Shown here piece by piece: positions 16,296 through 23,959 of a DNA stretch of 64,000 nt. Numbering within the stretch: the first letter of the stretch is position 1; the number at the start of each line of letters is the position of its first letter. A program made the translations under genes and the position numbers. The DNA is taken from positions 744,001 through 808,000 of the forward strand of contig CBDCWW010000024.1 in assembly GCA_965223585.1 (NCBI GenBank). Reading direction: 5' to 3'. The notes below the pieces were generated by a model that was not told the origin of the DNA, searched no databases, and saw only the letters and a list, made by a program, of their open reading frames with translations. Source of the DNA: CBDCVN01 sp965223585. GTDB lineage: Bacteria; Deinococcota; Deinococci; Deinococcales; Trueperaceae.

Positions 16296-16324
16296 TTTAC
16301 TTTTTATAAGTCTTTGTGTAAACT
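16296..16324 (+). promoter_or_regulatory. Promoter of the SRP RNA gene
   Basis: TTTACT (16296-16301), 17-bp spacer, TAAACT (16319-16324), placing the start near 16331 at the 5' end of the predicted RNA. Confidence 0.6.
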
Positions 16325-16330
16325 AGCCTC

Positions 16331-16436
16331 TGTCTCGTCGTCTCAGCGCGGTGGTGACCTTCGAATCGGGTCAGGTCGGAAGAAGCAGCCCTAAGGAGTA
16401 TTCATCAGGTGCCGTTGAATCGCGACGAGGCTTTTT
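16331..16436 (+). ncRNA. ffs: 4.5S signal recognition particle RNA, small bacterial form
   Basis: RNA scaffold of the signal recognition particle that binds Ffh and guides membrane protein insertion. The conserved apical hairpin CAGGTCGGAAGAAGCAGCC is at 16372-16390, with the GGAA tetraloop and symmetric internal loop that bind the Ffh M domain. The ends pair (TCTCGTCG near 16333-16340 with CGACGAGG at 16423-16430) and a short T run at 16432-16436 ends the transcript. The size, about 100 nt, matches the small Gram-negative-type RNA without an Alu domain. The exact ends are estimates. Confidence 0.93.
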
Positions 16437-16522
16437 AATGTTTATAAACTATCTCACAATACCTTTTAATCCCATTAGGACTTACATTTACTTTAATGTA
16501 AAAGATTTTCTGACTTAACCTC

Positions 16523-16551
16523 TTGCCAATGTAAAACATCTATACTATAGT
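16523..16551 (+). promoter_or_regulatory. Promoter of the small exported protein gene at 16600
   Basis: TTGCCA (16523-16528), 17-bp spacer, TATAGT (16546-16551). The start near 16557 leaves a leader of about 42 nt carrying the GAGG ribosome-binding site. Confidence 0.65.
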
Positions 16552-16599
16552 TGTTAATGTGTGGCAAGTCTGATTTTTTTTCTAGAAATGAGGTTTAAT

Positions 16600-17055
16600 A
16601 TGTTCAAAGGCCTTAAAGGAATTATTTTTGTAGGTCTTCTATCACTTTTAACTACTTTGACTATAGCATTTACACAGGGGATAACTCCTGATGCTGGAAC
16701 AACTTTCGAACAAGGCGTTTTTGACCTATCCGCTAAATATGCTGAAGAAGTGTTTCCACAAGCTAATTTTGAGGGTCTACTAAATGCTTTGATAAACAAA
16801 GTCCCTCAACAGATGGGTGGTCCCACATCACAAGAACTACTTGCTAACAAAGATCAGCATATAGAAGCTAACGAAGCTCTGTGGTGGAAAGCCGTTTGTT
16901 GGGTTGTATTTTTCGAATCCCCTGATAGATGTGGTGATATTGAACTTGAAGCTCGAGGGTTTGATGTATCAGATCCCGTTAATTTTGTCGCAAATAACGA
17001 AGCGAAAATAGAGGAATTTAAAATAGATGCTGGTGTTGTACCTGCTACTCCCTAG
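16600..17055 (+). CDS. Small exported protein of unknown function
   Basis: A 151-residue protein with a signal peptide (MFKGLKGIIFVGLLSLLTT..., cleavage near AFT-Q). The mature region is acidic and has a central tryptophan/cysteine segment ALWWKAVCWVVFFESPDRCGD whose two cysteines could form a disulfide. I recognise no family. The start at 16600 is chosen because GAGG lies six bases upstream; an ATG at 16588 overlaps that site. It has its own promoter and is flanked by non-coding DNA, so it is a single-gene unit. Confidence 0.7.
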   Translation: MFKGLKGIIFVGLLSLLTTLTIAFTQGITPDAGTTFEQGVFDLSAKYAEEVFPQANFEGLLNALINKVPQQMGGPTSQELLANKDQHIEANEALWWKAVCWVVFFESPDRCGDIELEARGFDVSDPVNFVANNEAKIEEFKIDAGVVPATP

Positions 17056-17508
17056 TCCCTTTAATTAATGATACAAGATACCTTAGTTTAGTCATTGTGA
17101 GTGCAGTCAATAATCTCTAAAACCTTATTAAATGAAGTGTTTTAGTTTACTTTAACTGCACTCCTAAATTTATTGTTTGATATAAGTTAAGAACTTTACT
17201 AGAGTGTGTTGATGTTGAAATGTGAATTTTTGTTTGTAAAGTCTAGCCCTGCTTTAAGTTTTATACATTTTATAGCTCTACATATTTATTAACAGTAGTT
17301 CTTACATCTTTTTTAATGAAAGTTCAACAAAATTCAGATTTCTAATATGCATTGGTTAGCAGCAAAGGTTTGCAAAAAGCCTTTTAATCAGTATATTAAT
17401 CTAACTTGGTTGATTTAAAAATCTCCTGATTTATATTACAGCTCAAAACCTTTTAAACTTTTCTAAACTTAAGTTATCAAATTAAACAACTTGTAAGAGT
17501 GAATTAGG
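17056..17508. other. Long AT-rich intergenic region with a nested stem-loop
   Basis: About 450 bp without a supported gene. Its clear structure is a two-tier inverted repeat: GAGTGCAGT (17099-17107) with ACTGCACTC (17155-17163), and inside it CTAAAAC with GTTTTAG. No T run follows, so this is not a standard terminator; it could be a processing or protein-binding site. The remainder is AT-rich and probably holds the promoter of the TPR gene at 17509, which I cannot place. Confidence 0.4.
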
Positions 17509-18582
17509 ATGAGACTTTCTTCCCTTACAAGTTCTCTTATTATAATTTTTGCACTTACTTTAGGGGGGTATTCTTTTTGGTTTAGTGCTACAATTTATTT
17601 TAGTGAAACTCGGCTAAGATCTGCTAAGCAAGATCGTGAAGAAGGGAACTTTCAACTAGCATTAACTAAAATAGATCAAGCAATAAAAATAACTCCAACA
17701 AATGCTCTTCTTTATAAGGAGCAGGCAACTATCCATTATTACAATAATAAATCTTCTCAAGCTAGCTTTTTAGCTCCAGCAGCTATAAAAAAAGCAATAA
17801 CTCTCAATCCAAAAAGGGGGGAATTTTATTATACTCTAGGTGCTATCCATACCGCTTTTGGTCAAACTGTAAAAGCAGAACTTGCCTTTGAAAAGGCCCT
17901 TACTATTCAAAGAGACCACATGTCCTACCGATTGGGGCTAGCAAGACTGTACCTTCTTGATGAACGCTGGGATGAGGGATTTAATCTCTACTACCAAACT
18001 CTTACTTTGGCGCCTAAACGCCGTCTACAAGAAGAAGCAGCCAAGCAATTCTTTTCTATAGCAAGAAAGTTAAATAGAGATCAATTAGCTTATTTTTGGC
18101 CACAAGTGCTCAGCATGCCTTTACAGTATTCTGATGCAGAGGAAGTATTGAAGGTGCTAATTAGGATTAGCAAACGTTTTATTGACAACGAAAATCCTTC
18201 TAAGGCACTTGCTATTTACGAACAAGCTATTAAGCTAAACCCTTATTATCCTTCAGTAAGAGATGAGCTTCTAACTCAAATGCTGAACGTAGCCCATGAA
18301 CTAAGAAAATCTCAAGAGTATACTAGTGCCTCTGAAGTTTATGAAAGAATACTGGCTATGCTTCCTACTGAAGATGGTGAATTGTTTGAACAAAGATATA
18401 GGTTAGTTGCATTACTAAACTTAGGAATATCAAAAAGACGTCTAAATTACTTTGCTGAAGCAACTAAAATATTTGAAGAAATGCTTAATCTTATTCCGCT
18501 AGAAAGTGATAAGGATTTCGAAAAAAATCACAGAAAAGCAGCCTTACAGCAACTAACTAGTCTACAAAGTAATGTTGAGTGA
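17509..18582 (+). CDS. Membrane-anchored TPR protein
   Basis: A 357-residue protein with one N-terminal transmembrane helix (about residues 8-30) and then tetratricopeptide repeats, including 'FQLALTKIDQAIKITPTNAL', 'GEFYYTLGAIHTAFGQTVKA' and 'SKALAIYEQAIKLNPYYPS', on the outer face if the helix is a signal anchor. TPR proteins of this kind often accompany polysaccharide polymerases; the gene overlaps the O-antigen ligase-like gene by 11 bp, so the two products probably work together in cell-surface glycan assembly. The start is supported only by a weak purine stretch. Confidence 0.85.
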   Translation: MRLSSLTSSLIIIFALTLGGYSFWFSATIYFSETRLRSAKQDREEGNFQLALTKIDQAIKITPTNALLYKEQATIHYYNNKSSQASFLAPAAIKKAITLNPKRGEFYYTLGAIHTAFGQTVKAELAFEKALTIQRDHMSYRLGLARLYLLDERWDEGFNLYYQTLTLAPKRRLQEEAAKQFFSIARKLNRDQLAYFWPQVLSMPLQYSDAEEVLKVLIRISKRFIDNENPSKALAIYEQAIKLNPYYPSVRDELLTQMLNVAHELRKSQEYTSASEVYERILAMLPTEDGELFEQRYRLVALLNLGISKRRLNYFAEATKIFEEMLNLIPLESDKDFEKNHRKAALQQLTSLQSNVE

Positions 18583-19912
18583 GGTAAAAGCCTATTCTAA
18601 GGTATTAGGTCAATGGTTTGAGTGGGCAGCATTCTTTATTCTTATAGTAGCTCTTTTTCTAGCTTATCACTCTAGGGCCATTCCTGAACTAACGGCTCTT
18701 TATGATGAAGCTCCTTATATTAATTATGGGTGGCATATCTTCCTTACCCGTTTCCTAATTACTCTTTCACTTACATTAACTTTGCTCTCAGTTGGTTTCA
18801 AAGGGTACTTACGATTACCTCATTGGCAATTAGTGATTTCTTTATTAATCTATCTTGCATTTGTGATAGCTAGCATTTCTGTTAGTTCCTATGCTTTTGC
18901 TAGTGTGCAAGCGGCTGTCAACATTTGCTTGTGGTGCAGTGGTTTTTTCATAGCAGCACAACTATGTTACTTACCAATTAGAAGAACTTGGTTAATTTCT
19001 AGTATCTACATTTTAGCCTTGGCTATGGCTATTTATGGCATACTGCAATCATTAGGCTACTATCCTAAATATGTTAATCTATATAGTAGTATAGAAAGCT
19101 TTTATCAGCAAAGCAACCACTATGCAGGGTTTTTAGATGTGGTCATCCCTTTATCATTAAGCAGTGCTTTGTATCAAAAGCATTGGCACTTAAGGATCAT
19201 ATTCTGGGCTCTCACAATATTGCTCCTTGTAAACTTAGTCTTAACAGATTCAAGAGCTAGTTGGTTAGCCATAGGATTTGTATGTTTGGCTCTATTTATA
19301 TTTTGGGTAAGATCAAGATGGCGTGGAGCAGGTAAGTACTTTATAGTTACTGCTTTGATATTACTTGGAATAAGTGGGCTATTAGTAAACTACTTGCCTA
19401 GTATAAAAGCACCACTAACTAATCCTTCTACTATCTTAACTGATGGCTCCTTGCAACAACGGCTAACTTTTTGGCGTGTAAGTTTAGTAGCTATTAGTGA
19501 GCAACCGTGGTTAGGCTGGGGAGCAGGTAGTTTTATAGATACTGAAGCAACACATCGCTCAGCTTTAAGTATGCTCGAGTTAAAACCTCTATATGATCTA
19601 GTTATAACCTATGCTCACAACGATTATCTGCAAATCGCTGTTGAGACAGGATTACTTAGCTTAGCAGCATTTTTATGGTTTTGGCTTGTTGTTTTGTTAA
19701 CATCTGCTACCGGATATAAAAACTTTTCTGAACCAACCACCTATGGCATTATTGCTGGGCTAACAGCTCTTTTATTACATGGGTTTTTGGAAAGCAACAT
19801 TTCCATTATACCAGCAACAGCCTTCTTAGCTTATGTGTTAGCAGGCTTCTTACATGCCCCCAAAGGGGATTTTAAAGCGAATCAGGAGTATGAAAGAAAA
19901 ATTAACTATTGA
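18572..19912 (+). CDS. O-antigen ligase/polymerase-like membrane protein (Wzy_C family)
   Basis: A 446-residue polytopic membrane protein with about 11-12 hydrophobic segments. The Wzy_C/WaaL family pattern is visible: LTDSRASWLA in a membrane-proximal loop, then a large external loop with RLTFWRVSLVAISEQPWLGW and GAGSF, and HNDYLQIAVETGLLSL with the conserved histidine. Such proteins polymerise or ligate lipid-linked glycans at the outer face of the cytoplasmic membrane. It overlaps the TPR gene by 11 bp. No glycosyltransferases are nearby, so the substrate cannot be inferred. Confidence 0.88.
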   Translation: MLSEVKAYSKVLGQWFEWAAFFILIVALFLAYHSRAIPELTALYDEAPYINYGWHIFLTRFLITLSLTLTLLSVGFKGYLRLPHWQLVISLLIYLAFVIASISVSSYAFASVQAAVNICLWCSGFFIAAQLCYLPIRRTWLISSIYILALAMAIYGILQSLGYYPKYVNLYSSIESFYQQSNHYAGFLDVVIPLSLSSALYQKHWHLRIIFWALTILLLVNLVLTDSRASWLAIGFVCLALFIFWVRSRWRGAGKYFIVTALILLGISGLLVNYLPSIKAPLTNPSTILTDGSLQQRLTFWRVSLVAISEQPWLGWGAGSFIDTEATHRSALSMLELKPLYDLVITYAHNDYLQIAVETGLLSLAAFLWFWLVVLLTSATGYKNFSEPTTYGIIAGLTALLLHGFLESNISIIPATAFLAYVLAGFLHAPKGDFKANQEYERKINY

Positions 19913-20354
19913 GCTTGTTCCTCAGACAGCATGGTTCTCAAATGTTAGGTCCATGATTTCGAAAGAGGATTGGGGTACTTTAAGAAAAGAAGTTTATAGA
20001 AGTGCGAATTATAAGTGTGAGATTTGCGGTGGGATTGGCAATGAGCACCCTGTTGAGTGCCATGAAATTTGGCAATATGATGATAGCAACCACACTCAAA
20101 AATTAATGGGGTTAATTGCCTTGTGCCCAAGTTGCCATGAAGTAAAGCATATAGGACTGGCATCCGTGCGTGGTAGACAAGATATTGCCAAGGAGCATCT
20201 GGCTAGAGTAAATTCTTGGTCTAGGAAAAAAGTGAATCAGTACGTAAATGAGCAATTTGAAAAATGGGAACAAAGAAGCAGCTATGAGTGGGAAATTGAT
20301 TTGAAGTGGCTAGAAAAAAAAGGCATTAAATATAGAAATGACAGGACACCCTAA
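19890..20354 (+). CDS. HNH nuclease-like protein
   Basis: A 154-residue protein with a zinc-ribbon HNH-type core: CEICGG, then HPVECHEIWQYDD, then LIALCPSCHEVKH, the four cysteines and histidines that hold the ββα-metal fold. The rest is helical and charged. The start KEKLTIELVPQTAW at 19890 is preferred because it gives the usual N terminus; this overlaps the O-antigen ligase-like gene by 23 bp. AGGAG lies just before the ATG but very close. Proteins of this type are widespread orphan HNH proteins of unknown role, possibly linked to mobile elements or repair. Confidence 0.75.
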   Translation: MKEKLTIELVPQTAWFSNVRSMISKEDWGTLRKEVYRSANYKCEICGGIGNEHPVECHEIWQYDDSNHTQKLMGLIALCPSCHEVKHIGLASVRGRQDIAKEHLARVNSWSRKKVNQYVNEQFEKWEQRSSYEWEIDLKWLEKKGIKYRNDRTP

Positions 20355-20397
20355 AAACTAGAAAGTCTTTTTTAGAGCAAAAAAGCAGATTTATTAA

Positions 20398-20428
20398 TTG
20401 AGCTTGAGTAAGACATGGAAAGTATGAT
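20398..20428 (+). promoter_or_regulatory. Possible promoter of the first STAND regulator
   Basis: TTGAGC (20398-20403), a long 19-bp spacer, and TATGAT (20423-20428), 12 bases before the ATG at 20441. No ribosome-binding site precedes the ATG; instead a GCTCGAGC octamer fills the gap. Confidence 0.4.
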
Positions 20429-20440
20429 AAGCTCGAGCTT

Positions 20441-23431
20441 ATGGCTTACTTGCGTATGTTGGGACAGCCTACTTTAGAGCACAAGGGAAATGTAGAGCTT
20501 AGCAAACCTTTACCACTTTTATTGTTGGCATATTTGGTATTAGAGGGTGAACAGCTACGTGCAGATTTAGCTTTGCTCTTTTGGGAAAATGTTGAAGAAG
20601 CTGAAAAACGTTCTAAGCGTCTTTCAGAAACTTTGGGCAAGTTACGCGATGTTTCTTCTGATCTGATTCATGAGACTACTGATAAGAAAATTGCTACTTG
20701 TATAGGTAATGATATTACTGAGTTTTTTTCTGCTGTAGAAAAAGAAGATTTTGAATTAGCCTTAGCAATTTATCGAGGGGACTTTTTTAAAAATATAGAG
20801 CAAGATAAAAGATTTAAGCTTGATGCGCGTTCTAAACTTTATGAATGGGCTATAAGCACCCGCTATTCACTTCTGGATGCTGTACGCGAGGCTATTCTAT
20901 CGCTTGCTGAACGTTTTGCAGCACAAGATAACTGGCCAAAGGTTGTTGAGTTGACTAAAAGAGCCCATAAGCTATCTACAGAACAAACTATTTTTACTCC
21001 TGATGAATTTAAGCGAATGCACACACTCCTACTAGCGGGAGGTTCCGCTCATGCTAACAGCATAAAAGGCGAGGCCTTACGTTTTTTTAAAGGTGAAATA
21101 AATATTAGTTTTTTTAGTGATAGGCTAGAAGCACAGGCAAACTTACGCAGTCCACATAATTTACCTTCCACTAGTACTCCGCTGATAGGACGGCAGGCTG
21201 AATCAGCTGAGATTTCTGAGCTTTTGCGCCTTTCAAGCTGTCGCATGTTAAGTCTTGTAGGGCCCCCGGGGGTAGGTAAAAGCCATCTAGACTTAGAAGT
21301 TGCTCGAGCTTTGCGAGGCTATAATGTTTTTAAAGATGGTGTTTATGTTGTTTGGCTAGAAGCTTTAAAAGATTCTAGTGATGTTCCTAGTGCTATAGCT
21401 AAGGCTTTAAATTTTAACATAAGTGGTACTCTTGATCCTTTAGAAGCAGTAGTAAAAGGCATAAATACACGTTCTTTACTATTGTTCTTAGATAACTGCG
21501 AACATCTCTTGGTAGGCTCTCAAATAACAAATAGCCTTCTTGAAAATTGTCCTAACCTCAAACTACTTGTTACTTCTCGAGAGCATCTAGAAACAGACTG
21601 GGAGCAAGTTTATGATTTAGAAGGTTTATCTTTCCCAAAACCTGAAGAGTTTGCTTCTGTAACAGAAATTGCGTATGAGGAGATAAATTTTTACCCTGCC
21701 ATAGAGCTTTTTGTAAACAAAGCACAAAAAGTAGAAAAAGACTTTATACCAGATAAAGAAGCTTTATATAGCATTATTGAAATCTGTCAATTAGTTGAGG
21801 GAATGCCATTAGCACTACAATTGGCTGCTGCTTGGATAAATAGTTGTGATTGTCAAACAATTGCTGAGGAAATTGGTCAGAACATTACTTTCCTAAGCAA
21901 AGATGATGATGATCTAAAAAAAAATCATAAAAGCATCCTAGCTGCCTTTGATTTTTCATGGCGGCTTTTGGGTCAAGTAGAAAAGGATGCTTATCAAAAA
22001 TTAGCAGCATTTGAGGGAGGTTTTGTTTTAGAAGCAGCTAAAAGTGTTACAAAGGTCAATTTATTCCTACTTAAAAGTTTCTGTGATAAATCTTTGTTGA
22101 TTTGGAGAAATGAGGAAAAGCGTTACTATTGTCACCCACTTTTAAACCAGTGTGCTCGTGAAAAGCTAGCTAATCAACCTAAACTTGAAGAGGGTGTGCT
22201 TAATAAGCATGCTAGATATTATTTAACTCAACTTAGATTAATAACAGATGGCACCCAAGAGCAAAAAAATAGTGCACCTAAGAAGCTTAGGCCTGATGTT
22301 ACTAATATAAGTAAGGCATGGCGATTAGCAGCTAGCAAGCAGTGGCTAGAAGAAATAAAGAGCACAGCTCATTCACTAGAACGCTTTTTTGATGAGACTG
22401 CAAATATTTATAAAGGTGCAGAACTACTTAAATTTGCCACTCAACATATTAACCAGCAAAACTCTGATAATTATCAAACTTTAGGTACGTTACTTGCAAG
22501 TCAGGCTTGGCTCACACAAAGGTTTTGTCTATATAAAGAATCTAAAGACTATGCAAAGAAAGGTTTATATTTTTCACGTAAATCTAATAACTTACAAGGA
22601 ATGGTTGGTGCCCTCAATACTTTGGGAACAAGCTCCTACAGACTTGGTTTTTTTGATAGTGCAGAAAAGTATTATGAAGAAATCCTATCTTTAGATGGGG
22701 TGGATATGGGCAATTTAGCAAATACCAAAAGCAACCTTGGCTTAGTTTCTACTGATAAAGGTTGCTTTCCCAAAGCCTTACAATTATTTGAAGAAGCTAG
22801 AAATACCTTTGAAAATCAAAACAAACCTATTAAAATAGTGCAAGTTTTAAATGGTCTTAGCTCCTTGCTTTTAGATATAGGAGATGTTACTAAAGCAAAA
22901 GCTATTTTAGAAAAGGGAATTGATATTGCTAGAGAGCTTGACTTAGTATTCTGGTTACCTCGCTTACAAATCAATCTAGCTAGGTTATATTTAGAACAAA
23001 ATAATCTTGCCGAGGTAGAAAGGCTGTATAAAAAAGTAGTACAACAAGCACAAACTCAGTCTCGTAAAATACTTGAAGCAGAAATTTCCTTAACCTATGC
23101 TCAGGTTTTCATAGAAAAACATAATTATCAGAAAGTAAGTGTAATTCTTAAGAAAAGCTTACAGACTTTCTATTCTCACAAGGATATTCCCCGTTCATTG
23201 GGCGCTATGGTTTCATTTGCTGAGCTTTGGGTAAATAATAATGAACTAGAAAAAGCTCATATTTTGACTAAGCGCCTTCAAAGTAATGAGTTAAGGATGA
23301 TTTATAAAGATAGAAAATGTTTGCAGGGGCTAATAACTAAACATCAAGGATGTTTTAGTAAAATAAAGTATACTCATAAGTCAGTTAGAGGGAAATCCCT
23401 ATCGGACTTGGTAAATTGGATAATGGATTAG
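20441..23431 (+). CDS. STAND-family transcriptional regulator (AfsR/SARP-like), copy 1
   Basis: A 996-residue regulator. Residues 1-100 resemble the winged-helix DNA-binding region of SARP/AfsR proteins and 100-200 the bacterial transcriptional activator (BTAD) helices. An NB-ARC-type ATPase follows with TPLIGRQAE at about 247, Walker A GPPGVGKS at about 274 and Walker B LLLFLDNCEH at about 348, then LVTSREHL. The C-terminal 370 residues are TPR-type repeats. Such proteins act as signal-gated switches: the repeats sense a ligand or protein, the ATPase oligomerises, the N terminus binds DNA. A paralogue lies at 23960-26914. I see no 11-bp direct repeats before this copy. The start is set at the first ATG, with no ribosome-binding site. 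Confidence 0.88.
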   Translation: MAYLRMLGQPTLEHKGNVELSKPLPLLLLAYLVLEGEQLRADLALLFWENVEEAEKRSKRLSETLGKLRDVSSDLIHETTDKKIATCIGNDITEFFSAVEKEDFELALAIYRGDFFKNIEQDKRFKLDARSKLYEWAISTRYSLLDAVREAILSLAERFAAQDNWPKVVELTKRAHKLSTEQTIFTPDEFKRMHTLLLAGGSAHANSIKGEALRFFKGEINISFFSDRLEAQANLRSPHNLPSTSTPLIGRQAESAEISELLRLSSCRMLSLVGPPGVGKSHLDLEVARALRGYNVFKDGVYVVWLEALKDSSDVPSAIAKALNFNISGTLDPLEAVVKGINTRSLLLFLDNCEHLLVGSQITNSLLENCPNLKLLVTSREHLETDWEQVYDLEGLSFPKPEEFASVTEIAYEEINFYPAIELFVNKAQKVEKDFIPDKEALYSIIEICQLVEGMPLALQLAAAWINSCDCQTIAEEIGQNITFLSKDDDDLKKNHKSILAAFDFSWRLLGQVEKDAYQKLAAFEGGFVLEAAKSVTKVNLFLLKSFCDKSLLIWRNEEKRYYCHPLLNQCAREKLANQPKLEEGVLNKHARYYLTQLRLITDGTQEQKNSAPKKLRPDVTNISKAWRLAASKQWLEEIKSTAHSLERFFDETANIYKGAELLKFATQHINQQNSDNYQTLGTLLASQAWLTQRFCLYKESKDYAKKGLYFSRKSNNLQGMVGALNTLGTSSYRLGFFDSAEKYYEEILSLDGVDMGNLANTKSNLGLVSTDKGCFPKALQLFEEARNTFENQNKPIKIVQVLNGLSSLLLDIGDVTKAKAILEKGIDIARELDLVFWLPRLQINLARLYLEQNNLAEVERLYKKVVQQAQTQSRKILEAEISLTYAQVFIEKHNYQKVSVILKKSLQTFYSHKDIPRSLGAMVSFAELWVNNNELEKAHILTKRLQSNELRMIYKDRKCLQGLITKHQGCFSKIKYTHKSVRGKSLSDLVNWIMD

Positions 23432-23514
23432 CCAAATTGTCAACTTATATAAGGGCTTGTAGGAAAGTTTTCTACATCATCCTGTTACCACTATAGGATT
23501 ATTTCAAAAGTGAA

Positions 23515-23546
23515 AGATAGGTGTACGTTATCTTATACACCTATCT
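23515..23546 (-). terminator. Terminator-like hairpin after the exported peptide gene
   Basis: AGATAGGTGTA (23515-23525) and TACACCTATCT (23536-23546) are perfect 11-bp inverted repeats with a ten-base loop. Reading the minus strand, TTTCACTTTTG follows, a moderate U tract. It lies 20 bp past the stop of the peptide gene and could also stop the convergent regulator transcript. Confidence 0.6.
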
Positions 23547-23565
23547 AAATCACTATAGGCTTAGC

Positions 23566-23730
23566 TTAACCGCCACCGCTACCAGAACCACCTTCTGCTA
23601 AAAGGATAGGGGTAGTATTTTGTTGTAAGGTGATTGCTTCTACATTGCCTTGTGAAGCAATAAGATTTGTACCTAATGAAACTATACCAACTACTGCTAT
23701 AAATACTGCTGTGAGGAGTAAAGCACGCAT
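23566..23730 (-). CDS. Tiny exported peptide, possible signal peptide pheromone
   Basis: A 54-codon gene: an N-terminal hydrophobic signal (MRALLLTAVFIAVVG...), a short polar mature part (about 25-30 residues) containing QGNVEAITLQQNTTPILL, and a glycine/serine tail ending AEGGSGSGGG. AGGGAG lies eight bases before the ATG and a strong hairpin follows the stop, so this looks like a real transcription unit. It is divergent from the STAND regulator at 23960 and downstream-convergent with its paralogue. The arrangement of exported peptide plus TPR-bearing regulator recalls Gram-positive peptide signalling, but no receptor-peptide link has been shown; a bacteriocin-like or structural role is equally open. 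Confidence 0.65.
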   Translation of the reverse strand: MRALLLTAVFIAVVGIVSLGTNLIASQGNVEAITLQQNTTPILLAEGGSGSGGG

Positions 23731-23849
23731 TTTAAATCTCCCTTCGTGCTTGAAACGTTGGACGTGTTAACGTCCTACTGCAAGTGCCTCTTGCGACACT
23801 TGTGGTTTCACTCCTCTGGCCAGTGGAGGTCCTAAAGAACTTCTTCCTT
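23731..23849 (-). promoter_or_regulatory. Structured mRNA leader of the exported peptide gene
   Basis: If transcription starts near 23849 the peptide mRNA has a leader of about 119 nt with three hairpins in a row: CTCC/GGAG (23811-23828), CAAGTG/CACTTG (23781-23802) and GGACGT/ACGTCC (23760-23775), ending about 20 nt before the ribosome-binding site. I cannot match it to a known riboswitch. It is unusual here, where most genes lack long leaders, and suggests control after transcription starts. Confidence 0.45.
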
Positions 23850-23855
23850 CAGGTA

Positions 23856-23922
23856 TCTATAGGTGTATCAATAGGCCCCCGACCCTAGCCCGTAACAAAC
23901 CCGACCCAAACTCCGACAAGTA
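23856..23922 (-). promoter_or_regulatory. Peptide-gene promoter with four 11-bp-phased repeats (SARP-box-like)
   Basis: On the plus strand the units CCGACCCTAGC (23879), CCGTAACAAAC (23890), CCGACCCAAAC (23901) and TCCGACAAGTA (23912) follow one another at exact 11-bp steps, the last one shifted by one base internally. SARP regulators bind heptamers repeated every 11 bp. For the minus strand, TATAGA (23861-23856) is a -10 box and the nearest repeat lies 17 bp away, exactly where a -35 box would be; no TTGACA-like -35 is present, as expected for an activator-dependent promoter. Confidence 0.55.
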
Positions 23923-23945
23923 CTAGAAAAAGTCGGTTAATACGC

Positions 23946-23951
23946 TATAAA
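23946..23951 (+). promoter_or_regulatory. -10 box of the second STAND regulator, leaderless
   Basis: TATAAA eight bases before the GTG at 23960; no ribosome-binding site. An inverted repeat CCGAC/GTCGG (23913-23935) sits where the -35 would be, partly shared with the 11-bp repeat array. Confidence 0.45.
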
Positions 23952-23959
23952 ATAGAGAT

